A stretch of 64,000 nt of DNA, taken from the NCBI GenBank assembly GCA_942159475.1, contig OW804102.1, positions 23,378,684 to 23,442,683 on the forward strand, written 5' to 3'. This DNA comes from Sthenelais limicola. Its lineage: Eukaryota > Annelida > Polychaeta > Phyllodocida > Sigalionidae. A program made the translations under genes and the position numbers. Within the stretch, counting starts at the first letter, position 1. Each line of letters starts with the position of its first letter. Positions 53,791-63,992 of this stretch are shown here, one piece after another. A model generated the notes under the pieces. The model saw only the letters and a list, made by a program, of their open reading frames with translations. It made no database searches and was not told the origin of the DNA.

Positions 53791-54117
53791 GTAATAGGGG
53801 ATTTGCAGGCGCCACTGAGCATGTCTGTTAAAGTGCATCCTGGGATGGATTCTGTTGAAATGTGACATAAAAACAAAATTTTAGCAACACTTTTACTGAA
53901 AATGTTTTCACCAATATCACAACTTGTACAAAATTAATGAGCTATGAAAACTAAATGCACGAGGGAACGATATTGACGTGTTTTATGGAAACTTGTATAA
54001 CACATGGATATTGACATGCTGAAAATGACATTTTTTCTATAGATTTTAGACTGCACCATTGGCCCAATAATTCCATGGAATTGAGATTCAAAATGGCGGC
54101 TATGCAAATATAGGGGG
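53791..54117. mobile_element. R4 element copy, full length, inverted
   Basis: AATAGGGGATTTGCAGGCGC at the left end, ACAGAATCCATCCCAGG-type sequence inverted, and AAAATGGCGGCTATGCAAAT followed by ATAGGGGG at the right end. Both termini are present, so the family consists of about 330 bp with short inverted ends (TAGGGGATTTGCA). Confidence 0.85.
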
Positions 54118-54187
54118 ATCATAGGTTGCCACTAATGGCTGGTCTTTTCCTTCCCTAGTAAATTTTAGGATGCTTTTGTCAGCGAGT

Positions 54188-54256
54188 ATGGCTCAATGTT
54201 TCTGAACCTTATCAATATGATTCACACTGCATGCATGTAGGTTTAAGTGGACCAAA
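54188..54256. repeat. 66-bp direct repeat, second copy
   Basis: GGCTCAATGTTTCTGAACCT, then TATCAATATGATTCACACTG and CATGCATGTAGGTTTAAGTG. See the copy at 53245. Confidence 0.75.
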
Positions 54257-54744
54257 ACCACAATAAAGGGTAACATCGAATTTGTTGAAATTCACAATGA
54301 ATAGGACTACTTCTCAAGGGGTGGGTGTGGAAGCAGGGTCAGTTGCTTTGAACAAAGCTCGGCTTACTTAGAATGGGATCCTAAACCGTTTTGCGAAGCA
54401 TGTGAGGTTTGTAAAATAAATTTGAAGTAAACCCTAAATGTATTAAACGGAAATATGTAACAATAATCATTATTTTCTTTCAATATATTTATTGTTCAAT
54501 ATTTTTGGTCAAATGCCTTTGTAATAATGTATACTAAACTAATATTAGCCTGTATTACTGAACAGGTTGTGGTAGGCCAAACAGGCAAAGGTAAGAGGAA
54601 GGCTGGAGGGCTGAGATAACGTCAGTACACAGGAGATAGCGGTAGGCTATCTTGTTATAAACCGCCACCAGGGCTGGGGCTGATATAATCACTGATAACA
54701 CACGCACCCTATACTGAGTGATTGCCCGCTAGGGGTTCTCTGGG

Positions 54745-55205
54745 TCATACATCCCCAAACATTGTACAATAGGGCAATTGTATTTTAACAAGGTGTTTTT
54801 TCTCGGCATACCTATCAAGAGTGTACAATGGAGGAGTTGTATTATATCCAGCTATTTTTCTGGTCGTACCTCTCCATAATGTATTACAATAAGTATTACA
54901 ATAGGGGAATTTCATCATATTAAGGTGCTTTCTTTATTTGTCATACCTTCCCAGAATGTATAATAGGGGACTCGTATTATACCCGGGTTCTTTCCTAATA
55001 TCATACCTTTCCACAATAACATTATGAGGTGACCTGTATCATATCAAGGTGCATACATTTCCTTTTTGTCATATCTTTCGAGAAAGTGCAATAGGGGGTT
55101 TGTATCATATCCTGGTTCTTTCCTTATATCATACCTTTCCATAATATACAATTATGTAACCCAAGCAAGGCGCTTACATTTATCGTTGTACCTTCCCCGA
55201 AAATA
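54745..55205. repeat. Degenerate minisatellite, about 60-65 bp unit
   Basis: About seven imperfect units built on TCATACCTTTCCA.AATGTA, then CAATAGGGGA.TTGTATTATAT, then CAAGGT.CTTTCCTT. Units vary in length (roughly 55-75), and the array decays at both edges. Confidence 0.75.
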
Positions 55206-56279
55206 AAATATGTTTCTATGGGTAAGATTTCCTCTTTGTTAATAACTCCCATAATTGTAAATCCAAGTTTATCCAGGCTTATCTTTAAACACATATTTTG
55301 TCTATACACTTGTATAGTTTACTTTCATTGGCACAGGAGGTGAGCCAAGAGAAGAGAGATAAAAACATTTAGTTGGTCTCATTAACGCCCTTATACTAGG
55401 CTTTGTCAAGACCCTTATGATTAAGCAACTCTGTAATACATCATATTCCCACGCCTCCAAGTATAATACATTATAATAAATCATAATTTATCCAACATTT
55501 TCCAACAATAGTTCCAGACTTTTAATCGATGCTTGGTTTTATCTAGATTTATCTTCTACCAAACAAGGATGCTGTGCCCGAAGGTGGCAGGTATCCGAAA
55601 TAAAGATTGATGTGCAAAATGCTGTGCCCGGATCGTATTATTGAATATGGCCGAACATTGTCTTTACTTTAACCTAAACTTTATCCCATTTCTCATTAAA
55701 GTCTCCTTTCTTCATTGAGTTGCCATGGTAACAGAGAAATTAGGGTCTGAGGCGGGTCTCCTTATGTATTCACTAAGGATATTCGCAGCAGATTAATCTA
55801 AATTGTTGGAGAAACTTGATATATTTTGATTAATGAATGCTTGTATCTGAGGCTTTAGTCATTAAGACTCTGAAGCCTATGGACTGCCCTTTGATTAAGC
55901 CAAACAACAGCGGCTTAATTGTTATAATTGTTATGGTGTAGTCGCCTGTAACATAAAGGGCAGGGAGATCATTCAAACCACACAGGCCATGCACGCACCC
56001 CACCTACACACACGCACACACACTACATGGGTCAGATCTTCAGTTACAAAGCGCAAGACATTCATAATATCAATATATTTCCAACTGTCTCTGTGTTATC
56101 TTGTTTGAACAGTTTAGTTAAGTAACTCTATTTCCTTCACCCTTTCTTTACGGGCGTTACTTTTGCAATGATTGTATGAATTCCCTTTCAGTCTGATGTT
56201 CAATTGGCGAATAGAGAATCATTAGTATTAGCAGCTTTACATGGTTTTGCATGTTGTAGTCTGTTGGCTGAGCATCGGA
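55206..56279. other. Unassigned intergenic stretch
   Basis: GATGCTGTGCCCGAAGGTGG and AATGCTGTGCCCGGATCGTA (55569, 55619) form a small direct repeat. GGGTCAGATCTTCAG at 56030 is an R2 terminus scrap. ACACACGCACACACAC lies near 56006. No gene is seen. Confidence 0.45.
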
Positions 56280-56351
56280 TCCTCGATAGTATAGTGGTGA
56301 GTATCCCCGCCTGTCACGCGGGAGACCGGGGTTCAATTCCCCGTCGGGGAG
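56280..56351 (+). tRNA. tRNA-Asp (anticodon GTC)
   Basis: A 72-base cloverleaf with no intron. The acceptor stem TCCTCGA pairs with TCGGGGA (one T-G pair). A box TAGTATAGTGGTGAG; anticodon loop CCTGTCACG between CCCCG and CGGGG-type arms; B box GGTTCAATTCC (GTTCAATTCC, slightly off the usual GTTCGA); discriminator G. It is almost identical to canonical animal tRNA-Asp, so it is very probably functional. T5 follows four bases later. A near-identical copy faces it at 57596-57667. Confidence 0.97.
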
Positions 56352-56354
56352 GAT

Positions 56355-56359
56355 CTTTT
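56355..56359 (+). terminator. Pol III terminator of tRNA-Asp
   Basis: GATCTTTTTGCC: a run of five T begins four bases after the tRNA 3' end. Confidence 0.85.
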
Positions 56360-56432
56360 TGCCTTGTGGTATGTTAAAATGTATGTATGTACATTAGGCT
56401 CTATATAGCATTGTAATCCATGCAAAATGCCA

Positions 56433-56625
56433 CAAGAAGAGAGGGGGCAAAGAGAAATGGAGAGAGGAGGAGATAGTTTGAAAGAAGAGAGACAAAGTGA
56501 GAGGAGGAAAGCGAGGGATAGGGAACGAGGGAGAGAAGAGGGGAATGAATGAAAGAGATAGAGATATATTTAAATGGAAGTGAGATCTAAAGAGGAGAGA
56601 GGAGAAGATATAGACAGAAATGCAA

Positions 56626-56656
<31 letters not shown>

Positions 56657-57085
56657 AGAGGAGTGGAAAAAGAGGGTGCTCTAAAGGAAGCAAGAGATGG
56701 ACAGTCAGAAATAGTGAGAGTGAAGGAGAGGGAGAGAGAGAAGGGAAGAGAGGGAGAAAGGCAGGGGAGAAAGGGAGAGGGGAGAGAGAGGGGGAAAGGA
56801 GGGAGCGAGGAGAGAGAGAGGGAGAGTGGCAGAGAGAGAAGAAAGAGAGGGAGAGAGAGGTGGAAAAAGAGAGGGAGAGACAGGGGGAGAAAGAGAGAGA
56901 TGGGGAGAGAGAGAGAGGGAGCGAGAGAGAAAGAGAGAGAGAGAAGAAAGAGAGGGAGAGAGAGGTGGAAAAAGAGAGGGTGAGAGAGGGAGAGAGAGGG
57001 GGAGAGAGGGAACGAGAGAGAAAGAGAGAGAGAGAGTGGCAGAGAGGTGGACAAAGAGAGAGAGAGAGGGAGAGAGGAGAGAGTC
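56433..57085. repeat. Polypurine (GA-rich) tract, about 650 bp
   Basis: Almost all A/G on the plus strand, with (GA)n cores and longer-range duplications such as AAGAAAGAGAGGGAGAGAGA then GGTGGAAAAAGAGAGG (56832 and 56944). It fills the space between the two convergent tRNA genes. Frames through it are compositional. Confidence 0.9.
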
Positions 57086-57309
57086 AGACGCCACCGTTTA
57101 CCCAGGTGGTATAAGGCATATAGGTGGGCGGTAATAGCGTCAATACCGTATGTCGTCTGTCACTATGTGTGGGGTAGCAGGGACAGGAGGCCTGACAATA
57201 ATGGATGATAACTTGAGGCAAGGTAGTCTGAAGAAACCCTTACATTATAAAACCAAGGTGTCCGAACATTTTAAACTCTGAATTTAAAAACACCGATATC
57301 AACCCGAAT

Positions 57310-57334
57310 TTTGATTTGATTTGATTTGATTTGA
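57310..57334. repeat. (TTGAT)n microsatellite
   Basis: Five pentamer units. This is similar to tails of non-LTR elements, but no element body is recognised beside it. Confidence 0.8.
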
Positions 57335-57583
57335 ACTAAAGTGCTAAGTTTATTCAACTATATTAGAACTGGAATTCACGTTTCCTTAATTCTTAATATA
57401 TCCCCAATATTCCTTTGAGAAGGTACATGTAGAAAAACAACTCATTAAATAGTTAGTGCTATGTATTGAATGTTGTTTTCAGAAAGAGTCGACCGAGTGT
57501 ACATCATATATATATATATACGATGCCGCCAGGACTTGCACTATTGGACTTCCGAAAATGGAGAAATGTCAAGTTTGTGTATT

Positions 57584-57588
57584 TGAAA
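57584..57588 (-). terminator. Pol III terminator of the second tRNA-Asp
   Basis: On the minus strand GTTCATTTTTCAAA: five T, eight bases after the tRNA end. Confidence 0.8.
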
Positions 57589-57595
57589 AATGAAC

Positions 57596-57667
57596 CTCCC
57601 CGACGGGGAATTGAACCCCGGTCTCCCGCGTGACAGGCGGGGATACTAACCACTATACTATCGAGGA
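57596..57667 (-). tRNA. tRNA-Asp (anticodon GTC), second copy
   Basis: Identical to the copy at 56280 except for one D-loop base (GGTTAGTATC instead of GGTGAGTATC). The acceptor pairs, the GTC anticodon and the B box with its A variant are the same. The shared B-box variant and A in the acceptor stem suggest a recent local inverted duplication, although the flanks do not match. Confidence 0.97.
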
Positions 57668-57760
57668 CTGGTTGGTCAGTGTGCCAAGTCCCAAGTCCAG
57701 CAAGCAATGTACCTAGAAGATTTCTGCAGCATTTGTTTTGAGCATAAATCAGTAACATTG

Positions 57761-58202
57761 TTAAAGCTGTATCCCCAAACTATTAAAGAAATGTGAAGAC
57801 TGATTGTACGGTAAATAAATATATATATCTGTGGCAAGTGATTTTGTTTTGATATCATATTCTAAAACTTCTAGTTCCTCTAATGATAATTTCTCAGCTA
57901 TTACGACAAAACAAATCTTACCAAATTTACTTAAATTATGACTTGTATGATTAAATTCATCAATATTCTTTTGTTCTTCTATGGTCAGAAACAAACTTGT
58001 AATATAATCGTCGACAGAAAAATGCTGCTGGGGAGCGATAATAAGTGTTGTCACCATTGGAAGGGATTCGGGCGGGTCCTCCGGCCAAATACAGATGAGG
58101 ACGTTTTAACAGTCCCGTATAGCAAAAGCAACTGGACAAATGGAACAAACAGTAGAACATATTTCGATTTTGACCGACGTTAACTGAGAGTGAAGCTTTA
58201 AT
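57761..58202. mobile_element. R1 element copy with a duplicated left end
   Basis: TTAAAGCTGTATCCCCAAAC at 57761 and a second internal start TTTCTCAGCTATTACGACAA at 57889, then the standard R1 body (GGTCCTCCGGCCAAATACAG, GCAAAAGCAACTGGACAAAT), ending GTTAACTGAGAGTGAAGCTT. The roughly 110 bases between the two starts are foreign or diverged. Confidence 0.75.
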
Positions 58203-58609
58203 ACATAGGGCATGCATACCATTGGGTCTCACTAATTCCAATAACATCTATTCTAATCATTCTAATAACATTTCCAACCTTCTGGATGGCCACTCATGTA
58301 AAACGATGGGGAACTGAGTGCGAGTTTATCTGAAACGGTCACGTATGATAAGAACGATTCCAAACTGAGTTGCAGGATAACCCAGATTACACACACCCAA
58401 TGAAGGAACACAAAATTAAAAGTATAGACAGAAATAGCTACACATCTTTGTCATGTCGCACGGCATTAGACATGAATAAAATGACAGAGTAGTTTTGGAG
58501 GAGTGTAATTCCGTGGGCGACTGGCCAAATCCAAATAATTGGTATTGAATAAACAATAATATTGATATTTAGATTGTTTACTAATGAGCCGTGCACTATA
58601 TAGAGTGAC

Positions 58610-58814
58610 AGGCAAGCATTAAACGTGTGATGGCTAAATATATTCTTTAGGTTGGCCTCAGAAATACAAAGATATATTTTGTACACAGTCCTGAATTTGC
58701 GTACAAATATGCATATATGGTGAAAAGTGGTAAACACCCCAATGAAAACATTCCCACAAAAACATCATCTAGCTCTGCGACTTAGGACTCATTTTTCTGT
58801 GACACACCACAAAT
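58610..58814. mobile_element. R3 element, right half
   Basis: TGGCTAAATATATTCTTTAG, then TTGGCCTCAGAAATACAAAG and CCCCAATGAAAACATTCCCA, ending GCGACTTAGGACTCATTTTT and CTGTGACACACCACA. Confidence 0.75.
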
Positions 58815-58950
58815 ATGATTCCACTTTTTGTCAGCAAATAGCTTTTCCTAGTCACGTTCCATGGGAGAGAGCTATAAGACCTTGTCATATCACGTACTGG
58901 CAGGATGTGACCACTCTACAGATCCTGCTCCTAAATCATAGCAATTCCTC

Positions 58951-59200
58951 TTAAAGCTCCATTTTCAGCAATTGCACCCACAAATGTATCATTGTTTGAC
59001 CCATAGGACTGGTTTTATCCATATTTTGTTGCGGTTATTATATGTTTATACGATGATTCGGACATGATTGTGAACATTTCTGAAGTCCTGCTGCAAAAAA
59101 CAAGTACGATATCCTTCTAAATCTTACTAGAAAAGATAGGGGGTAGGGGACAAAAAGGAACAGGAATGAATTAAAAAAGTTATACCCTATTTTAATTATA
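58951..59200. mobile_element. R1 element, left two thirds
   Basis: TTAAAGCTCCATTTTCAGCA, then CCATAGGACTGGTTTTATCC, ATATGTTTATACGATGATTC and AGTCCTGCTGCAAAAAACAA. The right end is missing. Confidence 0.7.
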
Positions 59201-59836
59201 ACAAAGACTGTTATAAGCTTCCTCTGGGCAGAATTAGAATAAATAAAAAAAGTTCGAGCGATTGGAAACGACAGAGACCTTTAGTAGCAACACATACCGA
59301 GGTCGAAGCAGGACGCCGGAAAATCAATGGTTAGCAAAAAGTACAGATATGAGTAAAAGTGACCGACGGGTTAGAGAGGGACATAAAAAGCCTTATCAGG
59401 CCTGCTTCTTTATGGATTTGGGGATTATTTTAGTAGCAGTAAGGTCTGAGATTGAATGGCCAGGTTCTATTGACATTTCTCTCTCCCTTGTAAGTTCGTC
59501 TTGATAGGAAACAACACTTAATATGATAAATTGGAATGGGGATTTCTTTTTGTTCAAGACCTTTATAATATATTTAGCTATAGTTCCATGTGCCACTGCG
59601 CTTGCAGGATTCAGTTCAGCTCTGACATACAAAATATGATACAAGAAGAATGTTTTCATACGTAACATTACGTAACACTTGTATAAATGATCTATGAAAG
59701 CTCAATCAATTGGGCGATTAGATCATGAGGTCGTATTGCTTAGGCTGGTCTATTGGCCCAGGAAAAAGAGCGAGGGCTCTGCCCGAGCTCTAATGGCTTT
59801 AGTCGCCATTCGTTGGGATGTTACTGTCATTGACAA
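59201..59836. other. Unassigned stretch
   Basis: Overlapping 80- and 90-codon frames on opposite strands (59262-59504 plus, 59396-59668 minus), without recognised similarity. Confidence 0.45.
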
Positions 59837-59988
59837 CAACACTAACACATCCACTAACTATTTACATTACTACCACTGTGGGGATATCTCAAGAGGCTCT
59901 AGATCGAGAGCATCTGCATTGCAGGCCTCTCGAGATATCCCCACTAGGGTAATAATATACAAATAGTTAGTGGATGCGATAGTGTTGT
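59837..59988. mobile_element. Foldback element, 152 bp
   Basis: Arms of about 62 bases: ACAACACTAACACATCCACT...GGGGATATCTCAAGAGGC and GCCTCTCGAGATATCCCCAC...AGTTAGTGGATGCGATAGTG. The arms differ at only a few positions. The loop is about 28 bases (TCTAGATCGAGAGCATC). Confidence 0.85.
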
Positions 59989-60463
59989 GTTGCGTTGTGG
60001 TTGCTAAATCTCCCTAATGCCACCATTTCACCTTCTGTGGCAATTGTATCGGCATTCAGCTATATACTAGTAATCAATGCTATGTTTCCTCACATACTGC
60101 TTCCAGTGTCCATTTAAATCAGCTCACTGGTATATGATCCTATCGATTGCTACACGTTTTACAAGTGGGACACATAACAAAAACTCTTTTCCATTTTTAT
60201 GAAACTGTAATTTACTGTAACAGCAGAGAGAACCATAATGAACTTGAATTGTATGAATTGATTTTACTAATCGCCCCTATTCAGGTATATCAGGCTATTT
60301 TCTACCCATGCGAGTCAACAGTTTATACACCTATATATGAATAACTTCTGATTACATTATGAAATATATGTTTTATTGTACTCACCAAGGGAAAATAGGT
60401 GTAGCTGAACAAAACCAGAATAGAGAATTATCCAACTCCTACAACATTTGCACCCCTCCCCCC

Positions 60464-60625
60464 CCACCCCGCTACCACACCACCACGACCCCTACAACAC
60501 CACCCTTACACTATTAGCACCACCCCACCACCGCAACACCACCCTTACACCATTAGCACCACCCCACCACCACAACACCACCCTTACACCATTAGCACCA
60601 CCCCACTGTCCCTCCCCCACAACAT
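60464..60625. repeat. 39-bp tandem repeat rich in CCA
   Basis: CCCTTACAC.ATTAGCACCA, then CCCCACCACC.CAACACCA, repeats at 60503, 60542 and 60581, flanked by looser CACCAC-rich sequence. The Pro/Thr/His frame is compositional. Confidence 0.85.
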
Positions 60626-60999
60626 GTATGATCACACCACCACCACTATCATCACATGACCACCACCACACCACTATACACCACACATCCACCTCCATGT
60701 CATCTCCTCCCCCTCTTTGTCTAGAGTAGAAACTACATTGTGCAAGTCCCCCTAACTAGCCCGGCTGGTGAATTTCAATTTTGCTTAGCTCAAAGCCCAA
60801 TTGTGTGTGTGATATATCGTACGCCTAGCTTTCTCTACCTCGGGAATAGGCCTGAGAGGGAGTGGGGTTGCAATGGGGGCACAAGACCCCTTGTTCATAG
60901 AGTGGGGGTATGACCCTCGGCGCTGTCATTATATTCCAGGAGTAAGAAAATAAATGTTTATTTTTTTAATGCTATTCTTGGATCAATGGTACCTATATT

Positions 61000-61320
61000 G
61001 CTCTCTCTTTCTCCACTCTCTGTCACTCATTCTCTCACTTTCTCTCTCTCTTTCTCCCCTGTATGTCCTGCTCCCTTTATCTTCCTTCTTCCCTACCTCC
61101 CTTGTATCTGTATTCCCCACACTCACTTCCATCCCTCTCTTCCTCTCTCCTCTTCATCCCATCTTTCTCCGTCCCCCTTTCCACCCTCTCTCATCTCTTT
61201 CCGTCCCCTCTTCTTCCATTTATCTTTCTCCCTCCTACCTACCCATCTCTGCCCGTTTCCCCTTATTGTCCCCCTACGTATCCCTGCCTCCCCTTTCCTC
61301 CTCCCTCCCCCCTTCTCCCC
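61000..61320. repeat. Polypyrimidine (CT-rich) tract
   Basis: About 320 bases of C/T on the plus strand. The overlapping long frames here (up to 138 codons) are compositional. Confidence 0.9.
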
Positions 61321-61370
61321 ACATCTGTCATACCAGTACACCTACACCACCACAGTCCAGGAGTGAGTGA

Positions 61371-61475
61371 GTGAGATTGGTTGCTTTAATACGCCCTCAT
61401 CAACACATTTAATATGGTTATATCAAGGGCGGGAGAGCTGAGAGAGAGGCAGTTTATGACCATACCCAAGAAATA
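61371..61475 (+). mobile_element. R9 SINE-like retroposon, second copy
   Basis: GAGTGAGTGAGTGAGATTGG, then TTGCTTTAATACGCCCTCAT, GGTTATATCAAGGGCGGGAG and GGCAGTTTATGACCATACCC. The last block recurs once more at about 61523 (GGCACTTTATGGTCATACCC). Confidence 0.6.
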
Positions 61476-61552
61476 GAGATAGATAAGAAGGGAGAGAGAG
61501 ACAGAGAAAACAGACAGAAAGGCACTTTATGGTCATACCCAAGACTAAACCA

Positions 61553-61766
61553 CAGTCTAGGCCAAATATGAGAGAGTCCCTTCAAACGGAGGAAAATCCT
61601 CTCGCCTCATACCGCAAAGTGCCAGTATAATACTATCAAGACAGCAAAAATGTCGTTATAATCCCATAAGAACGCCTAGTCCTAGACCATGAAACCGATT
61701 GGCGAAGTAGGCGTCCAATCACTGACATACCGTTCTTATATGATCTGAGGGTTTTGGCCTGGACTG
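61553..61766. mobile_element. R5 element copy, full length, inverted
   Basis: CAGTCTAGGCCAAATATGAG to TTTTGGCCTGGACTG: 214 bp with 15-base inverted ends. This copy supplies the uninterrupted sequence at the R6 insertion point. Confidence 0.9.
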
Positions 61767-61904
61767 ACAAGCTCATGTTCAACACACAAGACTCTATTTC
61801 TCAGATGTTCCCCTCAATGCCTGCAGATAAGAGGGAGCTTTACATCCATCACAGAGTGAAATACACATGTCACAGAGGGGCATTACGGAGGGGACTTGCT
61901 GCTA

Positions 61905-62010
61905 CTGTATTTAACACCTGTAGATGGCTTATGGCACCACAGCTGTTCCCTTTGTGTAGCAAAACTACTGTATTTAGCACCTGTAGTTGGCTTATGGCAC
62001 CACAGCACAC
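61905..62010. repeat. 62-bp tandem duplication
   Basis: ACTGTATTTAACACCTGTAG, then ATGGCTTATGGCACCACAG, is repeated 62 bases later with two or three changes. It lies in a 119-codon frame (61754-62113) with no recognised similarity. Confidence 0.8.
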
Positions 62011-62273
62011 GATATCTGATAGATTACATTGTTTCATAATTTACAAATTAGTTGTGTTTCCAGCTATTCCTTGGGGTAGTATCCCGGGCCCCCTGCTCAG
62101 AGGTAGATATTGACCGCACCCGCGTTCCCGACATCTCCGGAAAAGGGGTACTAATGAGGCAGCTGTCTCCAGTCTGAGAATCTTTAAAAAGGGGTGTATT
62201 TTACTGGTTGCCCCGGAAAAAAACAGAAAAAGGGGTGTTTAAAGCCAGCCTACTACCACAAGTCATAAGTATA

Positions 62274-62513
62274 TGGGTCAGATTTTCAGAAAATGTACAA
62301 TTCATTTTCACCAAACTTCTCAAATAACCCAACTTTCAGACGAAAATAAAGTTCAAAATACAGTTCAACCTAACCAAACAGATTGCTAGAATTAATGCAA
62401 TGCAGAATATTTTCGAATTTACCTAGTATTGACCAAATTGCAGCCTAATACAGCAGAATTTACCAAACGTTTACAGCTGCCAATTATACATTTTCTGAAA
62501 ATCTGACCCATAT
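62274..62513. mobile_element. R2 element copy, full length
   Basis: ATGGGTCAGATTTTCAGAAA to CATTTTCTGAAAATCTGACC, then CAT, with palindromic outermost bases ATGGGTCA/TGACCCAT flanked by TAT and ATA. The best copy for reading the R2 ends. Confidence 0.9.
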
Positions 62514-62518
62514 ATTAA

Positions 62519-62711
62519 GACCCTGCCCATCCACAGCCGATTTGCCTCCCGATTGCCTCCCGATTTGGGTCTCCTGATAAATCCTATGATTTCATTTCAA
62601 ATCCTTGTTTATGTTTTTGAAATAACATAAACCAAGACTGGAAATGAAACCCTATGATTCATCGGGAGACCTAAATCGGGGGGGGGGGATCAGCTGTGTG
62701 TGGGAAGGGTT
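62519..62711. mobile_element. R8 foldback element, second copy
   Basis: GACCCTGCCCATCCACAGCC to GTGTGTGGGAAGGGTT: 193 bp, long arms, flanked by TAA (62516 and 62712). It lies five bases beyond an R2 end. Confidence 0.9.
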
Positions 62712-63011
62712 TAAACCTCGTGTACTCCAAAACTGAGGCTCGAAATACTGTCTCCCTCCACTGTCAGCTGTTTGCCTGAAACGTCTGTTGGTGATGTGTC
62801 AGTTCTTTGCCGGCATGTTTGTATCATTTGACTCCGGCAATCTCTAACCTTTGCCTTTATACAGAATTGCCTGAAACATATATACACTTCATCTGTGATA
62901 TTTTGCCTTGTATACAAGATAGCATACTGGTCTACTGACACCCACACCTACTAGTATACTGCCATTTAGTGTTTTTAATTTCTTGTACTAGGCTCTTTAT
63001 TTCAGTTTCTG

Positions 63012-63102
63012 TCACTTTGATTTAGTTCAGTTTGTTTATTTCCTTCCTTATATCCTTTCACTTTGATTTAGTTCAGTTTGTTTAAGTCCTTCCTTAGTTA
63101 CT
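63012..63102. repeat. 46-bp tandem duplication
   Basis: TCACTTTGATTTAGTTCAGT, then TTGTTTA.TTCCTTCCTTA, occurs twice in a row. Confidence 0.85.
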
Positions 63103-63197
63103 TTTTCTTGCCAAGCAGTTGGTAAGGAAGGTTAGGGTATAGGTACTTGTATAGTACATAATTATGGCTCAAGCCATGGCAGCTCCATACATATACA

Positions 63198-63413
63198 TAT
63201 TGTAAACGTTTTTATTTTCGTGAAGATAAATGTTTGAGCACTAAGTACTTTTACACCTTATTGCGCGGATTTAAATTCACGACAGCAAGGAAGTCTCACA
63301 CTTTGTTTATGCAAAAATTATACCTTTCGCACAGGATTTATATTCGCGCACATAGGTGGTTGCGCTAAAATAGCTAAAATAAATACTGCACAAACATTAA
63401 TACGTTTACAGTA
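63198..63413. mobile_element. TIR element (TACTGTAAACG ends)
   Basis: The left end TATTGTAAACGTTTTTATTT, then TCGTGAAGATAAATGTTTG, and the right end AAATACTGCACAAACATTAA, then TACGTTTACAGTA, are inverted partners. About 216 bp. TA at the extreme ends fits a Tc1/mariner-type MITE. Confidence 0.75.
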
Positions 63414-63504
63414 TACATTAGCCAAGCGCTATTCTAACTCGGCTATTAGTCACTATATTGGTGACATCCATTCTATTGCTTGCTGCTGCCTCGTACAATC
63501 TAGG

Positions 63505-63600
63505 TGGCAGTGTTGGCGCCAGTGGATAGAGGTCGCTCCAGAGACAAGAGGGCTAGCTACACCCACTGTCTCAACCATGGGTACTGATGGGCCATTGCTA
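63505..63600 (+). mobile_element. Possible tRNA-derived SINE head
   Basis: TTGGCGCCAGTGGATAGAGG resembles a Pol III A box of tRNA type (TGGC..AGTGG). A clear B box is not visible, so this is a weak call. Confidence 0.3.
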
Positions 63601-63954
63601 TCTCACATAGCCTAATCAAATATATTGTCGGTTAAATTATTTGGGCAATGTACACATATTATTTCCAATCACCAACCACCTCTAACAAATAATGTTCTGA
63701 GCTTCAAAATAATGTCCAACATAGCCAAAATAGGCATTTAATTATTAATCAACAGACATTTATTATTATCATAATCAAAGTGGCAACATTTAGGAACATC
63801 TAAGAGAAGCAGAAGAGAGGGGGGAAGAGAAATAGATATATATATACAGTCAGATATCCAAAAGAAATACATAGGGAAAACAATACAAAGGGTTTCCTAT
63901 GGATAGGCCGTAAGTCAAGAACAACGGCAGAGGTGGAGGAGTGAAGAAACCTGC

Positions 63955-63992
63955 AGAAAGAGAGAAAGAGAGAAAGAGAGAGAGAGAGAGTA
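63955..63992. repeat. (GAGA)n microsatellite at the window edge
   Basis: Repeated AGAGAGAAAGAGAGAAAGAG followed by (GA)n and TATATATT. Confidence 0.85.

Noticed and set aside
56587..57114. Overlapping 99-164 codon frames on both strands
   Set aside because: All follow from the polypurine tract between the tRNA genes (Arg/Glu/Lys on one strand, Ser/Leu/Pro on the other).
60954..61374. Frames of 103-138 codons
   Set aside because: Same reason: polypyrimidine tract coding for Ser/Leu/Pro runs.
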